NCBI GenBank assembly: GCA_035651755.1
Contig: DASRFA010000017.1
Coordinates: forward strand, 62,001 to 126,000
DNA length: 64,000 nucleotides
From: DASRFA01 sp035651755
GTDB taxonomy: Bacteria > Desulfobacterota > Binatia > UBA12015
Direction of reading: 5' to 3'
Part shown: piece by piece, positions 1-8,186 of the stretch
How positions within the stretch are numbered: the first letter of the stretch is position 1
Layout: every line of letters starts with the position of its first letter
Notes under the pieces: model-generated
Databases searched by the model: none
What the model was told of the DNA's origin: nothing
The model's input: the letters and a program-made list of their open reading frames with translations, nothing else
Program-made: the position numbers and the translations under genes

Positions 1-2737
1 ACTTCGTTCCGGCATCGCCCTCGACCACCGCGGCGTCCGAGATCGACACGTTCGGCCAGCTCGCGTCGTAGTCGATCAGGATGAGCTCGGAGGTCGCCCA
101 CGGCCCGAGCGTCGCGCCGCCGGTCGGCGCGCTCAGCTGGAGCGCGATCGATTCCTGGTTGCCCTCGTCGATCGCGTCGAGGGCGACGGGAACCGCGAAG
201 GTCTTCAGCACCTCGCCGTCGTCGAACGTCAGCGTCCCCGACGTCGCGGTGTAGTCGGCGGGCGCGTGCGCCGAGAGGTCGGCGGTCGTATAGTTGACGG
301 TGACCGTCCCGGTCGCGCCGAGGGAGCGCGTGACGGTGATCGTGACCGTTCCGTCCTGCTCCCAGCCGAGGAAGGGATTCTCCGCGAACTGGAGCTGGCC
401 GGCGCCGCCGCCGCCCACGAGCGCGCAGGGCGAGAACTCGGACGTGTCGTTCGAGGAGCTCGTCGCGGTCGCGGTGACGTACGACCCCGGGCTCGCGACC
501 GGCAGGCTGGCCGCGATCATCGCTTCGCCGTTCGCGTCGGTCGTCACGTTGGCGGAGCCGAAGAAGGCCGCGCCCTCGCCGAACCCGGACTCGTCGCAGG
601 CCGCGCTCGCGAAGAACTCGATCCGGAAGGACGTCGCGGGGGTGCCGTGGAGCTTGCCGGCGATCGCCGTCGTCGCGCCGTTCACGACGACCGACGTGAG
701 CACCGGGAAGTTCTGTCCGTGGTTCGCCCCCGGGTCCGCGTCGAAGGCGTCGTTCGCGGTCAGCCCGGGGAGGCCGAGGTCGATGCCGAGCTCCACGTTG
801 CCGAACATCGAGTTCCCGAGGATCGCGTTCCCGTGGCCGGTCGGAAAGAACATGCCGCGCCACTCGTTGCCGGCGACGACGTTCCCGGCGCCGGCCGCGG
901 TCCCGCCGATCGTGTTTCCGAAGGCCTCGTTCACCTCGACGCCGAAGTAGCGGTTGCCGAGGAAGGTCGTCCCGTCGATCGCGGTGCCGATCTTGTTGCC
1001 CTCGATGACGTTGCCCGTCGCCTCGGGGCCCGAAAGGCCGATGCCGCTGTAGGCGTTGCCCGACACGACGTTGCCCGCGCCGGCCGCCGTTCCACCGATC
1101 TGGTTGCCGGGGGCGAAGATCTCGATGCCGGTGCCTTTGTTCGCGAGCTTCGCGGTGCCGGTCTTCGTGACGCCGATCAGGTTGCCCTGAAGCGTGTTGC
1201 CGGTCGCGCCGTACTCGAGCGAGATGCCGCGCTCGTTGCCCGAGACGACGTTGCCCTCGCCCACCGCGGCGCCGCCGATCGTGCAGTCGGTCGCCGAGAT
1301 GATGCGGATGCCGTAGCTGCCGTTGCCGAGCGCGACCGTGCCGTTCACGTCGGTGCCGATGTAGTTGCCCTGCACGACGCTGTCGGGAGCGTCCTCGTCG
1401 ATCGCGACGCCGTCCCACACGTTTCCGGAGAGCACGTTCCGCATCGCCGGCAGCGGCCCGCCGACGAAGTTGCCGGGAGCCGAGAGCTGCACGGCCGACC
1501 CGTTGTTCGGCATCTTGGCGTTGCCGGCCCCGTTCAGGCCGATGACGTTCCCGTAGACGTGGTTGCCGGTCGCGCCGTACTCGAACGAGATGCCACGGCC
1601 GTTGCCGGAGATCAGGTTGCCGGAGCCGGCCGCCGTGCCGCCGATCGTGTTGTTGGTCGCGACGCCGATCGTGCGGATGCCGTAGCCGTCGTTGCCGCGC
1701 GCCACGCTGCCGTCGAGGTTCGTGCCGATCTTGTTGCCGGCGATCGTGTTTCCGGTCGCGCCGTCCTGAATCGCGATGCCGTCGTACGCGTTGCCGGAGA
1801 TGACGTTCCCTGCGCCGGCGACGCTGCCGCCGACGAGGTTCGAGTCGCTGCCGATCGAGAGGCCGCCGCTGTTCGGCAGCTTCGCGGTGCCGGTCGCGTT
1901 CAGCCCGATGATGTTCCCGCGGACGAACGTGATGTCCGCGCCCGCCTCGAGCGCCACGCCGCGATTGTTTCCGGAGATGAGGTTGCCGGCGTTCGGCGCG
2001 CCGATCTGGTTCTTGGCGCCGAACACCCGGATGCCGTAGCTGCCGTTTCCGATCGCCGCCGTGCCGGCCGCGTTGGTGCCGATGTAGTTGCCGTAGATCG
2101 CCGTGAAGTGGGCGTCGTCGTAGAGCAGGATGCCGTTGCTGGCGTTGCCGGAGATCAGATTGCGCGTGCCCGCGACGGTGCCGCCGATGACGTTCTGCGT
2201 TCCGCTGACCGAGATCCCGTACCCGGCGTTCGGGGCCGCGACCTGGCCCGTCCGATCGACGCCGATGTAGCAGTTGCGGATCGCGTTTCCGCTGCCGCCG
2301 ATGACGATGCCCGTGCCCGGAAAGCCGCGCACGACCAGGCCCTTCACGACCGAGTCGTTCGTGTAGATGCCGAGGCCGCTGCCGCTCGCGAGCAGGCTGC
2401 CGTCGAGCTCGACGACCGGAGTCCCGGCGTAGCCCGGGTTCTGCGTTCCGTCGAGGACGAGAGGCTGCGTGATCGCCGGGAGCGGCGTCGTCGGCTTGAT
2501 GGTCTTGATGACGCCTCCGATCAGGAACACGACGGTATCGACCGCCGCGGTCAGGTTCGCGTCCTCGATCGCCTTCCGGAGAGAGTTCGGGCCGGCGTTG
2601 TTCACGTTGGTCACGAAGAAGGTCGCCGCATGGGCGGGATGGGCCGCTAGCCCGGCGAGGACGACGGCCAGCATGGCGGCCGGCCACCAGCCGGTCCCCC
2701 TGCGCCGTCGTCCGGACGAAATCAACGTCGAGTTCAT
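1..2737 (-). CDS. Secreted right-handed beta-helix protein with C-terminal Calx-beta-like domain (partial)
   Basis: The gene runs off the left edge; about 912 residues are visible and the C-terminus is missing. The ATG at 2737 is preceded by GGAGG. The product begins with an Arg-rich n-region and a hydrophobic segment ending in AHPAHA, a classic Sec signal peptide. Then come many roughly 22-70 residue units rich in GNxIG, NxISGN and GTxAGxGN, the pattern of parallel beta-helix (NosD/CSLREA-like) surface proteins. Near the left edge a segment with VTVTRSLGATGTV and DYTATSGTLTF matches a Calx-beta repeat. It is probably exported and extracellular. The substrate is unknown; proteins of this build are adhesins or polysaccharide-active proteins. 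The DNA periodicity here is the coding repeat, not a CRISPR array. Confidence 0.85.
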   Translation of the reverse strand, partial: MNSTLISSGRRRRGTGWWPAAMLAVVLAGLAAHPAHAATFFVTNVNNAGPNSLRKAIEDANLTAAVDTVVFLIGGVIKTIKPTTPLPAITQPLVLDGTQNPGYAGTPVVELDGSLLASGSGLGIYTNDSVVKGLVVRGFPGTGIVIGGSGNAIRNCYIGVDRTGQVAAPNAGYGISVSGTQNVIGGTVAGTRNLISGNASNGILLYDDAHFTAIYGNYIGTNAAGTAAIGNGSYGIRVFGAKNQIGAPNAGNLISGNNRGVALEAGADITFVRGNIIGLNATGTAKLPNSGGLSIGSDSNLVGGSVAGAGNVISGNAYDGIAIQDGATGNTIAGNKIGTNLDGSVARGNDGYGIRTIGVATNNTIGGTAAGSGNLISGNGRGISFEYGATGNHVYGNVIGLNGAGNAKMPNNGSAVQLSAPGNFVGGPLPAMRNVLSGNVWDGVAIDEDAPDSVVQGNYIGTDVNGTVALGNGSYGIRIISATDCTIGGAAVGEGNVVSGNERGISLEYGATGNTLQGNLIGVTKTGTAKLANKGTGIEIFAPGNQIGGTAAGAGNVVSGNAYSGIGLSGPEATGNVIEGNKIGTAIDGTTFLGNRYFGVEVNEAFGNTIGGTAAGAGNVVAGNEWRGMFFPTGHGNAILGNSMFGNVELGIDLGLPGLTANDAFDADPGANHGQNFPVLTSVVVNGATTAIAGKLHGTPATSFRIEFFASAACDESGFGEGAAFFGSANVTTDANGEAMIAASLPVASPGSYVTATATSSSNDTSEFSPCALVGGGGAGQLQFAENPFLGWEQDGTVTITVTRSLGATGTVTVNYTTADLSAHAPADYTATSGTLTFDDGEVLKTFAVPVALDAIDEGNQESIALQLSAPTGGATLGPWATSELILIDYDASWPNVSISDAAVVEGDAGTK

Positions 2738-3088
2738 CTTTCTTGCCTCCGTTTTGGAGGGGATCCCGCTCCCCCGCCGGCGCGCCGGAGCGCTTCGGTC
2801 GGGGGTCGGGTCGCCCCGTTCCTTTCCGTGGAACGGGCGTTCAAAGCCGATGAACTTTGTTCGCCGGGCACCCGGAGCTCCGTCCGGCGCGATTGATCAA
2901 CGGGCGTGCAGCGGTACGACGCACGTGAGCATGCGGTGAGCACCGAGTGCGCGCCCTCGCCTGCCTTGCCGCGGGTCGGGGCAAGCGATGTCCGGCTCCG
3001 GGCGGATTTACGCCCTGCGGCATCGCCCTTGCACCCGCCGCCCGCGGACGGTCGGCCGGGCTCCTCGCCCGGCCGGTCGAGGCTCATC
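2738..3088. other. 351-bp divergent intergenic region with two hairpins
   Basis: This region separates the divergent beta-helix and nasT genes, so it should carry both promoters; I see no convincing -35/-10 pair. Two strong inverted repeats lie on the beta-helix side. CCCGTTCC at 2815-2822 pairs with GGAACGGG at 2830-2837. Overlapping it, GGCG-TT-CAAAG at 2836-2846 faces CTTTG-TT-CGCC at 2855-2865, a stem with a symmetric 2x2 internal loop. They would lie in the 5' UTR of the leftward gene. I do not recognise a known riboswitch. Confidence 0.4.
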
Positions 3089-3673
3089 GTGCAACGCCCC
3101 CTCCGCGTCATGATCGTCGACGATCGGCCGGAGCGCGCCGAGATCCTGTCGGCCGCCCTGGCGCACGCGGGGTACACGGTCGTGGCGCGGGTCGGCGGCC
3201 GCGCCGACCTCGCCCAGCGCGTCTTCGAGATCCAGCCCGACGTCATCATCGTCGACATGGAATGCCCGGATCGCGACACGCTCGAGGACATGTCGCGCAT
3301 CACGCGCGACCGACCGTGCCCGACCGTGATGTTCGTCGACCGGAGCGACGACGACTCCATCCGGGCCGCCGTGCAGGCGGGCGTCAGCGCCTACGTCGTC
3401 GGCGGCCTCCACGCCGAGCGCGTGAAGCCGGTGCTCGAGGTCGCGATCGCCCGCTTCAACGAGTTCCAGACGCTCCGCCGCGAGCTCGCGACTGCGCGCT
3501 CGAGCCTCGAGGAGCGGAAGGTCGTCGAGCGCGCCAAGGGGATCCTCATGAAGCGCCGCGGGATGGACGAGGAGGCGGCGTTCCGCGCGCTTCGCAAGAT
3601 GGCGATGGACCGCAAGGTCCGCCTCGCGACGATCGCCCGCGAGGTCGTCGCGGCGTCGGAGCTGCTGACGTGA
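3089..3673 (+). CDS. nasT: NasT-like ANTAR-domain antitermination regulator
   Basis: The product has 194 residues. An N-terminal receiver-like domain has the acidic pair D11-D12 in MIVDD and the presumptive phospho-acceptor D56 in IIVDMECP. The last 60 residues form an ANTAR RNA-binding domain with the hallmark spacing ERKVVERAKGILMKRRGM followed by E-E-A-A-F-x-A-L. NasT/AmiR-type proteins bind paired hexaloop RNA hairpins and prevent termination in nitrate assimilation leaders. I chose GTG 3089 because GAGG lies about 7 nt upstream and it leaves the usual short lead-in before MIVDD; a much longer upstream reading frame lacks homology-like features. The stop overlaps the nasS start (GTGA), so the two are probably translationally coupled. 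Candidate RNA targets lie at 5110-5149 and 12843-12883. Confidence 0.9.
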   Translation: MQRPLRVMIVDDRPERAEILSAALAHAGYTVVARVGGRADLAQRVFEIQPDVIIVDMECPDRDTLEDMSRITRDRPCPTVMFVDRSDDDSIRAAVQAGVSAYVVGGLHAERVKPVLEVAIARFNEFQTLRRELATARSSLEERKVVERAKGILMKRRGMDEEAAFRALRKMAMDRKVRLATIAREVVAASELLT

Positions 3674-4935
3674 CGCCGCTTCGGATCGGCATCATTCCGC
3701 TCACCGACTGCGCGCCGATCGCGGTCGCGTGCGAGCGCGGCTTCTTCCGGCGCCACGGCATCGACGCGCGGGTCACGCGCGAGGCGTCGTGGGCGAGCCT
3801 GCGCGACAAGCTCGCCGCCGGCGCGCTCGACGCCGCGCACATGCTGGCGCCGATGCCGATCGCGGCGACGCTCGGGATCGACCCGCTCGCCGTGCCGACG
3901 ATCACCGCGTTCAGCCTCGGCCTCAACGGCAACGCGATCACGCTGTCGGAGGAGCTCTGGTCGCGCATGCGGGCCGCCGACGGCGACGCGACCGCCGCTC
4001 GGCCCCTGCCGGCGACCGCACTCCGGCGCGTGATCGAGGACGATCGCCGGCGCGGCCGGCCGCCGCTCCGCTTCGCGGTCGTCTACCCGTTCTCTTCGCA
4101 CGACTACGAGCTCCGGTACTGGCTCGCCGCCGCCGGGATCGATCCGGAAGCCGACGTGGGTCTCGCGGTCGTGCCGCCGCCGCGCATGGTGGAGTGCCTC
4201 GAGTCGCGCACGATCGACGGGTTCTGCGTCGGCGAGCCGTGGAGCTCGCTCGCCGTCCGCCGCGGCGTCGGCCGGATCGCGATCACGAAGCTCGAGATCT
4301 GGAGCAACAGCCCGGAGAAGGTCCTCGCCGTCCGGCGCGACTGGGCCGATCGGCACCGCGAGCTTCACCGCGCCGCGCTGCGCGCGCTCCTCGAGGCGGC
4401 CGTGTGGACCGACCGGGCGGAGAACCGCGCGGAGGTCGCGCACGTCCTCGCGAGCGAGCGCTGGGTCGGTGCGCCCGCCTCGCTGCTCGCGGGCTCGCTC
4501 ACCGGGCGGATCGCGCTCGCGCAGGACGGCGAGGCGGTCGAGCTTCCCGACTTCCACGTGTTCCACCGCTACGCCGCGACCTTCCCCTGGGTCTCGCACG
4601 CCGCCTGGCTCGTGCTGCAGATGCTGCGCTGGGGGCAGCTCGCGCGTCCGGTGGACGTCCTCGACGCCGCCGCGTCGGTCTATCGCCCGGACCTGTACCG
4701 GGAGGCGGCGCGCGACGTCGGCGTTTCGGCTCCGGCCGCGGACGTGAAGACCGAAGGGACTCACGCCGGCCCATGGTCGCTCGCCGGCGCAGACGGCGCG
4801 ACGATCGCCATGGGCCCCGACCTCTTCTTCGACGGCGGCACCTTCGACCCGCGCGCGCTCGTCGCGTCGCTCACCCGGTCGCCGATCGCGTCGCCGCGCG
4901 TGGACCTCGGAGCGCTCGCCGCGCTCAATGCCTGA
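3670..4935 (+). CDS. nasS: NasS-like cytoplasmic nitrate sensor (NrtA-family binding protein without signal peptide)
   Basis: The product has 421 residues and is homologous in sequence to the NrtA at 12943. Shared blocks include IGIIPLTDCAPIAVA versus IGIIALTDCASIVVA, EASWxxxRDKL, GFCVGEPW and a C-terminal YREAARDVGVSAPA. Unlike NrtA it begins directly at the mature domain, with no twin-arginine or Sec signal, which is the mark of NasS, the nitrate/nitrite sensor that sequesters NasT until ligand binds. The GTG start at 3670 overlaps the nasT stop. The order nasT-nasS is the reverse of the common nasS-nasT arrangement. I infer release of NasT on nitrate binding from the family. Confidence 0.88.
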   Translation: MTPLRIGIIPLTDCAPIAVACERGFFRRHGIDARVTREASWASLRDKLAAGALDAAHMLAPMPIAATLGIDPLAVPTITAFSLGLNGNAITLSEELWSRMRAADGDATAARPLPATALRRVIEDDRRRGRPPLRFAVVYPFSSHDYELRYWLAAAGIDPEADVGLAVVPPPRMVECLESRTIDGFCVGEPWSSLAVRRGVGRIAITKLEIWSNSPEKVLAVRRDWADRHRELHRAALRALLEAAVWTDRAENRAEVAHVLASERWVGAPASLLAGSLTGRIALAQDGEAVELPDFHVFHRYAATFPWVSHAAWLVLQMLRWGQLARPVDVLDAAASVYRPDLYREAARDVGVSAPAADVKTEGTHAGPWSLAGADGATIAMGPDLFFDGGTFDPRALVASLTRSPIASPRVDLGALAALNA

Positions 4936-5072
4936 GCCCGCGCCCCGGGCACTGCCCAATCGGCGGGCGGCACGCGCCGCATGCGACATCGACCGGCGGC
5001 CGAAAAGCGCCGCATCCGCGGCGCTCCTCTCGCCGCGTGCACGCGGCACTCCGCTTGCAGCGTCGAACGAGC

Positions 5073-5101
5073 GTGCGGCGCGTCCTGCGTGCGCGCCGCA
5101 C
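5073..5101 (+). repeat. 10-bp perfect hairpin downstream of nasS
   Basis: GTGCGGCGCG (5073-5082) and CGCGCCGCAC (5092-5101) form a perfect 10-bp stem with a 9-nt loop, 138 nt after the nasS stop and just before the ANTAR leader. There is no T-run, so a simple intrinsic terminator is not supported. It may end the nasTS transcript in a factor-assisted way or be part of the nirBD leader. Confidence 0.45.
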
Positions 5102-5109
5102 GCGAAGTG

Positions 5110-5216
5110 GGACGAGCCATCGCCGGCCCGTCCGCGGACAACGGCGTCCCTTCGCGGGGTCCTCCCGCGTCGAGGTCTCAGACGCTCGACTCCAGTCGCA
5201 GCCTGGAGAGTCCGCG
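5110..5216 (+). promoter_or_regulatory. ANTAR-target leader RNA of nirBD with SD-sequestering hairpin
   Basis: Two adjacent hairpins fit the ANTAR target rule of hexaloops with A at position 1 and G at position 4. P1: GGACG (5110-5114), A mismatch, GCC (5116-5118), loop ATCGCC (5119-5124), GGC (5125-5127), CGTCC (5129-5133). After a 2-nt linker, P2: GGAC (5136-5139), loop AACGGC (5140-5145), GTCC (5146-5149). P2 is identical to the P2 in the nrtA leader at 12870-12883. Downstream there is no T-run. Instead CTCCAG (5190-5195) pairs with CTGGAG (5203-5208), burying the GGAG ribosome-binding site of nirBD. The P2 3' arm (GCGTC, 5144-5148) can also pair with GACGC (5181-5185). I infer NasT control, here possibly at translation initiation. 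Confidence 0.75.
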
Positions 5217-8186
5217 ATGAACGATCGAACGAAATCCGGCGACGCGGTCCGCGTCGTCGTGGTCGGCAACGGAATGGTCGGCCACCGGTTCTGCGACGAG
5301 CTGACCGGCCGCGACGAACGTCGCGGCTTCGACGTCGCCTGCTTCGCGGAGGAGGCGAGGCCCGCCTACGACCGCGTCCACCTGAGCGAGCTCTTCGCCG
5401 GCAAGGGCGCGCCCGATCTCGAGCTCGCGGATCGCGACTGGTACCGCGAGCGCGGGATCGCGCTCCACCTCGCCGAGCCGATCGTCGAGATCGATCGCGA
5501 CCAGGGCTGGGTCGTGTCGGCGCGCGGCCGGCGCGTCGCCTACGACGCGCTCGTCCTCGCGACCGGCTCCGCACCCTTCGTGCCCGCGATCCCCGGCACC
5601 GAGCTCCCCGGCGTCTTCGTCTACCGGACGATCGACGACCTCGAGGCGATCCGCGCCTGGAGCGCGCGCGCGCGGCGCGCCGCGGTGATCGGCGGCGGGC
5701 TCCTCGGGCTCGAGGCCGCAAAGGCCGCGGTCGACCTGGGCCTCGAGACCCACGTCGTCGAGTTCGCTGCGCGCCTCATGCCGCGGCAGGTCGACGGCGG
5801 CGGCGGCGACGTCCTGCGCGCCGCGATCGAGCGGCTCGGCGTGCGCGTCCACGTCTCGGCCGAGAGCGAGGCGATCGTCGGCGACGGCGCGGTCGCGGGC
5901 CTCCGCCTGAAGGGTGGCGTCGAGCTTCCGGTCGAGCTCGTGATCGTCTCGGCCGGCATCCGGCCGCGCGACGAGCTCGCGCGCGCCGCCGGCCTCGCGG
6001 TCGGGCCGCGCGGCGGCATCGTCGTCGACACCGGCCTCGCGACGAGCGACCCGCGCATCTTCGCGATCGGCGAGAGCGCTCTCGCCAGCGGCATGGTGTA
6101 CGGCCTCGTCGCGCCCGGCTACGAGATGGCGCGCACCCTCGCGGCACGCCTCTGCGGCGAGGACCGCCGCTTCACGGGCGCCGACCTCTCGACCAAGCTC
6201 AAGCTCCTCGGCGTCGACGTCGCGAGCTTCGGCAACCCCTTCGCCGACGAGGCGCTCGGCACGGGCGCGCGCCGCGTCGTCTTCGAGGATCGCGCGCGCG
6301 GCGTCTACCAGAAGCTCGTTCTCAGCGCCGAGGACCGCCGCCTGCTCGGCGGCATCCTGGTCGGCGACGCGAGCGCGTTCGCACCGCTCGTCGCGGCGCT
6401 GCGCTCCGGACGCGAGCTGCCGGAGCGCGTGCACGAGCTGCTCTTTCCCGGGAGCGCCGACGCAGAGGCGGCGGCCGGCGCCGAGATCGCCGACGACGAG
6501 CAGGTGTGCGCGTGCAACGGCGTCAGCAAGGGCGCGATCTGCGCCGCGATCCGCGAGCAGGAGCTCGCGTCCGTCGGCGGCGTCAAGGCCTGCACGCGTG
6601 CCGGCACGGGCTGCGGTGGCTGCGTGCCGGTCGTCGCGAAGCTCCTGGAGCGCGAGCTCGCGGCCGCCGGGCGCGAGATGAGCCGGCACCTGTGCGAGCA
6701 CTTCGCGTACACGCGCCAGGAGCTCTTCCAGATCGTCAAGCTCGGCCGGATCGCGAGCTTCGACGAGCTCCTCGCGAGCCGCGGCACCGGCGGCGGCTGC
6801 GAGGTCTGCCGGCCGGCGGTCGCGTCGATCCTCGCGAGCACCTGGAACGACTTCGTGCTCGACCACGCGACGATCCAGGACACGAACGACCGCTTCCTCG
6901 CGAACGTCCAGCGCGGCGGCACGTACTCGGTCATCCCGCGCATCCCGGGCGGCGAGATCACGCCCGAGAAGCTGATCGCGATCGGCGAGGTCGCGCGGAA
7001 GTTCGACCTCTACTGCAAGATCACCGGCGGTCAGCGCATCGACCTGCTCGGTGCGCGGGTCGAGCAGCTTCCCGACATCTGGGAGGAGCTGATCGCCGCC
7101 GGCTTCGAGAGCGGCCACGCCTACGGAAAGGCGATGCGGACCGTCAAGAGCTGCGTCGGCTCGACGTGGTGCCGCTTCGGCGTGCAGGACTCGACCGGCC
7201 TCGCGATCCGGATCGAGGAGCGCTACCGCGGGATCCGCGCGCCGCACAAGCTGAAGGCCGCCGTCTCCGGCTGCATCCGCGAGTGCGCCGAGGCCCAGGG
7301 CAAGGACTTCGGCGTCATCGCGACCGAGAAGGGCTGGAACCTCTATCTCTGCGGCAACGGCGGCGCGCAGCCGCGCCACGCCGACCTGGTCGCGTCCGAC
7401 GTCGACGAGGAGACGCTCGTCCGGCTCATCGACCGCTTCCTCATGTACTACATCCACACCGCGAACCCTCTCGAGCGCACCGCGCGCTGGCTCGAGCGCA
7501 TGGACGGCGGCATCGCGTACCTGAAGCGCGTCATCGTCGACGACGCGCTCGGCATCTGCGCGCAGCTCGAGCGCGACATGCAGGCGCTCGTCGACCGCTA
7601 CGAGTGCGAGTGGGCGGCGGTCGTGCGCGATCCCGAGCGGCGCGCCCAGTTCCGGCACTTCGCGAACAGCGCGGTACCGGACCCGACCGCCGGCTTCGTG
7701 CGCGAGCGCGGGCAGAAGCGCCCGCGCGACTGGCCCGCCGCGCCCCCGCCGCCCGCCGTTCCGACCACGCCTGCCGCCGGCACGTGGCGCCGCGTCGCGA
7801 GCGCCGCCGACGTCCCGCGCGACGGCGGCACCACGGTCCGGATCGGCGACGCACAGATCGCCGTCTTCCACTTCGCGACGCGCGACGCCTGGTACGCGTG
7901 CCAGGCGATGTGCCCGCACCGCGGCGACATGGTGCTCGGGCGCGGGCTCCTCGGAACGCAGGGCGACGAGCCCAAGGTCGCCTGCCCCATGCACAAGAAG
8001 ACGTTCTCGCTCGCGAGCGGCGCCGGGCTCTCGGACCCGCAGTACCGGGTCGCGACGTTCCCGGTCGAGGTGCGGGGCGGCGAGGTCTACCTGCTGGTTC
8101 CCTCGGAGGCCGAGCTTCGAGCCGGCGGGAACGCCTGTAGCGACTCCGCGCATTGCGCCGGCGCGGCAGCGGAGCCGCGCGCGTGA
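5217..8186 (+). CDS. nirB: Assimilatory NAD(P)H nitrite reductase, fused NirB-NirD
   Basis: The product has 989 residues, about 140 longer than a stand-alone NirB. Order: FAD/NAD(P)H oxidoreductase with GNGMVG near residue 17 and a second Rossmann motif VIGGGLLGLEAA; a [2Fe-2S] BFD domain with C431 and C433 plus the GTGCGGC pair; a second BFD-like segment ending GGGCEVC; sulfite/nitrite reductase domains with siroheme/[4Fe-4S] ligands C646, C652, C686 and C690; then a Pro/Ala linker and a NirD Rieske-type domain with C899-P-H901 and C923-P-M-H926. It reduces nitrite to ammonium in the cytoplasm. Unlike many NirD proteins, the Rieske ligands are all present. The ATG has GGAG 9 nt upstream inside a hairpin. 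The stop overlaps the next GTG. The two subunits are in one chain, as in fungal enzymes. Confidence 0.95.
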   Translation: MNDRTKSGDAVRVVVVGNGMVGHRFCDELTGRDERRGFDVACFAEEARPAYDRVHLSELFAGKGAPDLELADRDWYRERGIALHLAEPIVEIDRDQGWVVSARGRRVAYDALVLATGSAPFVPAIPGTELPGVFVYRTIDDLEAIRAWSARARRAAVIGGGLLGLEAAKAAVDLGLETHVVEFAARLMPRQVDGGGGDVLRAAIERLGVRVHVSAESEAIVGDGAVAGLRLKGGVELPVELVIVSAGIRPRDELARAAGLAVGPRGGIVVDTGLATSDPRIFAIGESALASGMVYGLVAPGYEMARTLAARLCGEDRRFTGADLSTKLKLLGVDVASFGNPFADEALGTGARRVVFEDRARGVYQKLVLSAEDRRLLGGILVGDASAFAPLVAALRSGRELPERVHELLFPGSADAEAAAGAEIADDEQVCACNGVSKGAICAAIREQELASVGGVKACTRAGTGCGGCVPVVAKLLERELAAAGREMSRHLCEHFAYTRQELFQIVKLGRIASFDELLASRGTGGGCEVCRPAVASILASTWNDFVLDHATIQDTNDRFLANVQRGGTYSVIPRIPGGEITPEKLIAIGEVARKFDLYCKITGGQRIDLLGARVEQLPDIWEELIAAGFESGHAYGKAMRTVKSCVGSTWCRFGVQDSTGLAIRIEERYRGIRAPHKLKAAVSGCIRECAEAQGKDFGVIATEKGWNLYLCGNGGAQPRHADLVASDVDEETLVRLIDRFLMYYIHTANPLERTARWLERMDGGIAYLKRVIVDDALGICAQLERDMQALVDRYECEWAAVVRDPERRAQFRHFANSAVPDPTAGFVRERGQKRPRDWPAAPPPPAVPTTPAAGTWRRVASAADVPRDGGTTVRIGDAQIAVFHFATRDAWYACQAMCPHRGDMVLGRGLLGTQGDEPKVACPMHKKTFSLASGAGLSDPQYRVATFPVEVRGGEVYLLVPSEAELRAGGNACSDSAHCAGAAAEPRA

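Noticed and set aside
266..2650. Long open frame of about 794 codons on the + strand
   Set aside because: It is antisense to the beta-helix gene; its Arg/Ala/Val/Asp-rich composition is typical of a GC-rich shadow frame and no domain is visible.
1..2700. Regularly spaced similar segments resembling a repeat or CRISPR array
   Set aside because: The period is not constant, the units are degenerate and they translate into beta-helix turns.
2738..3088. c-di-GMP riboswitch upstream of the surface protein gene
   Set aside because: Expected conserved segments of known c-di-GMP classes were not found.
5073..5101. Intrinsic terminator after nasS
   Set aside because: The stem is strong but there is no T-run; kept only as a hairpin.
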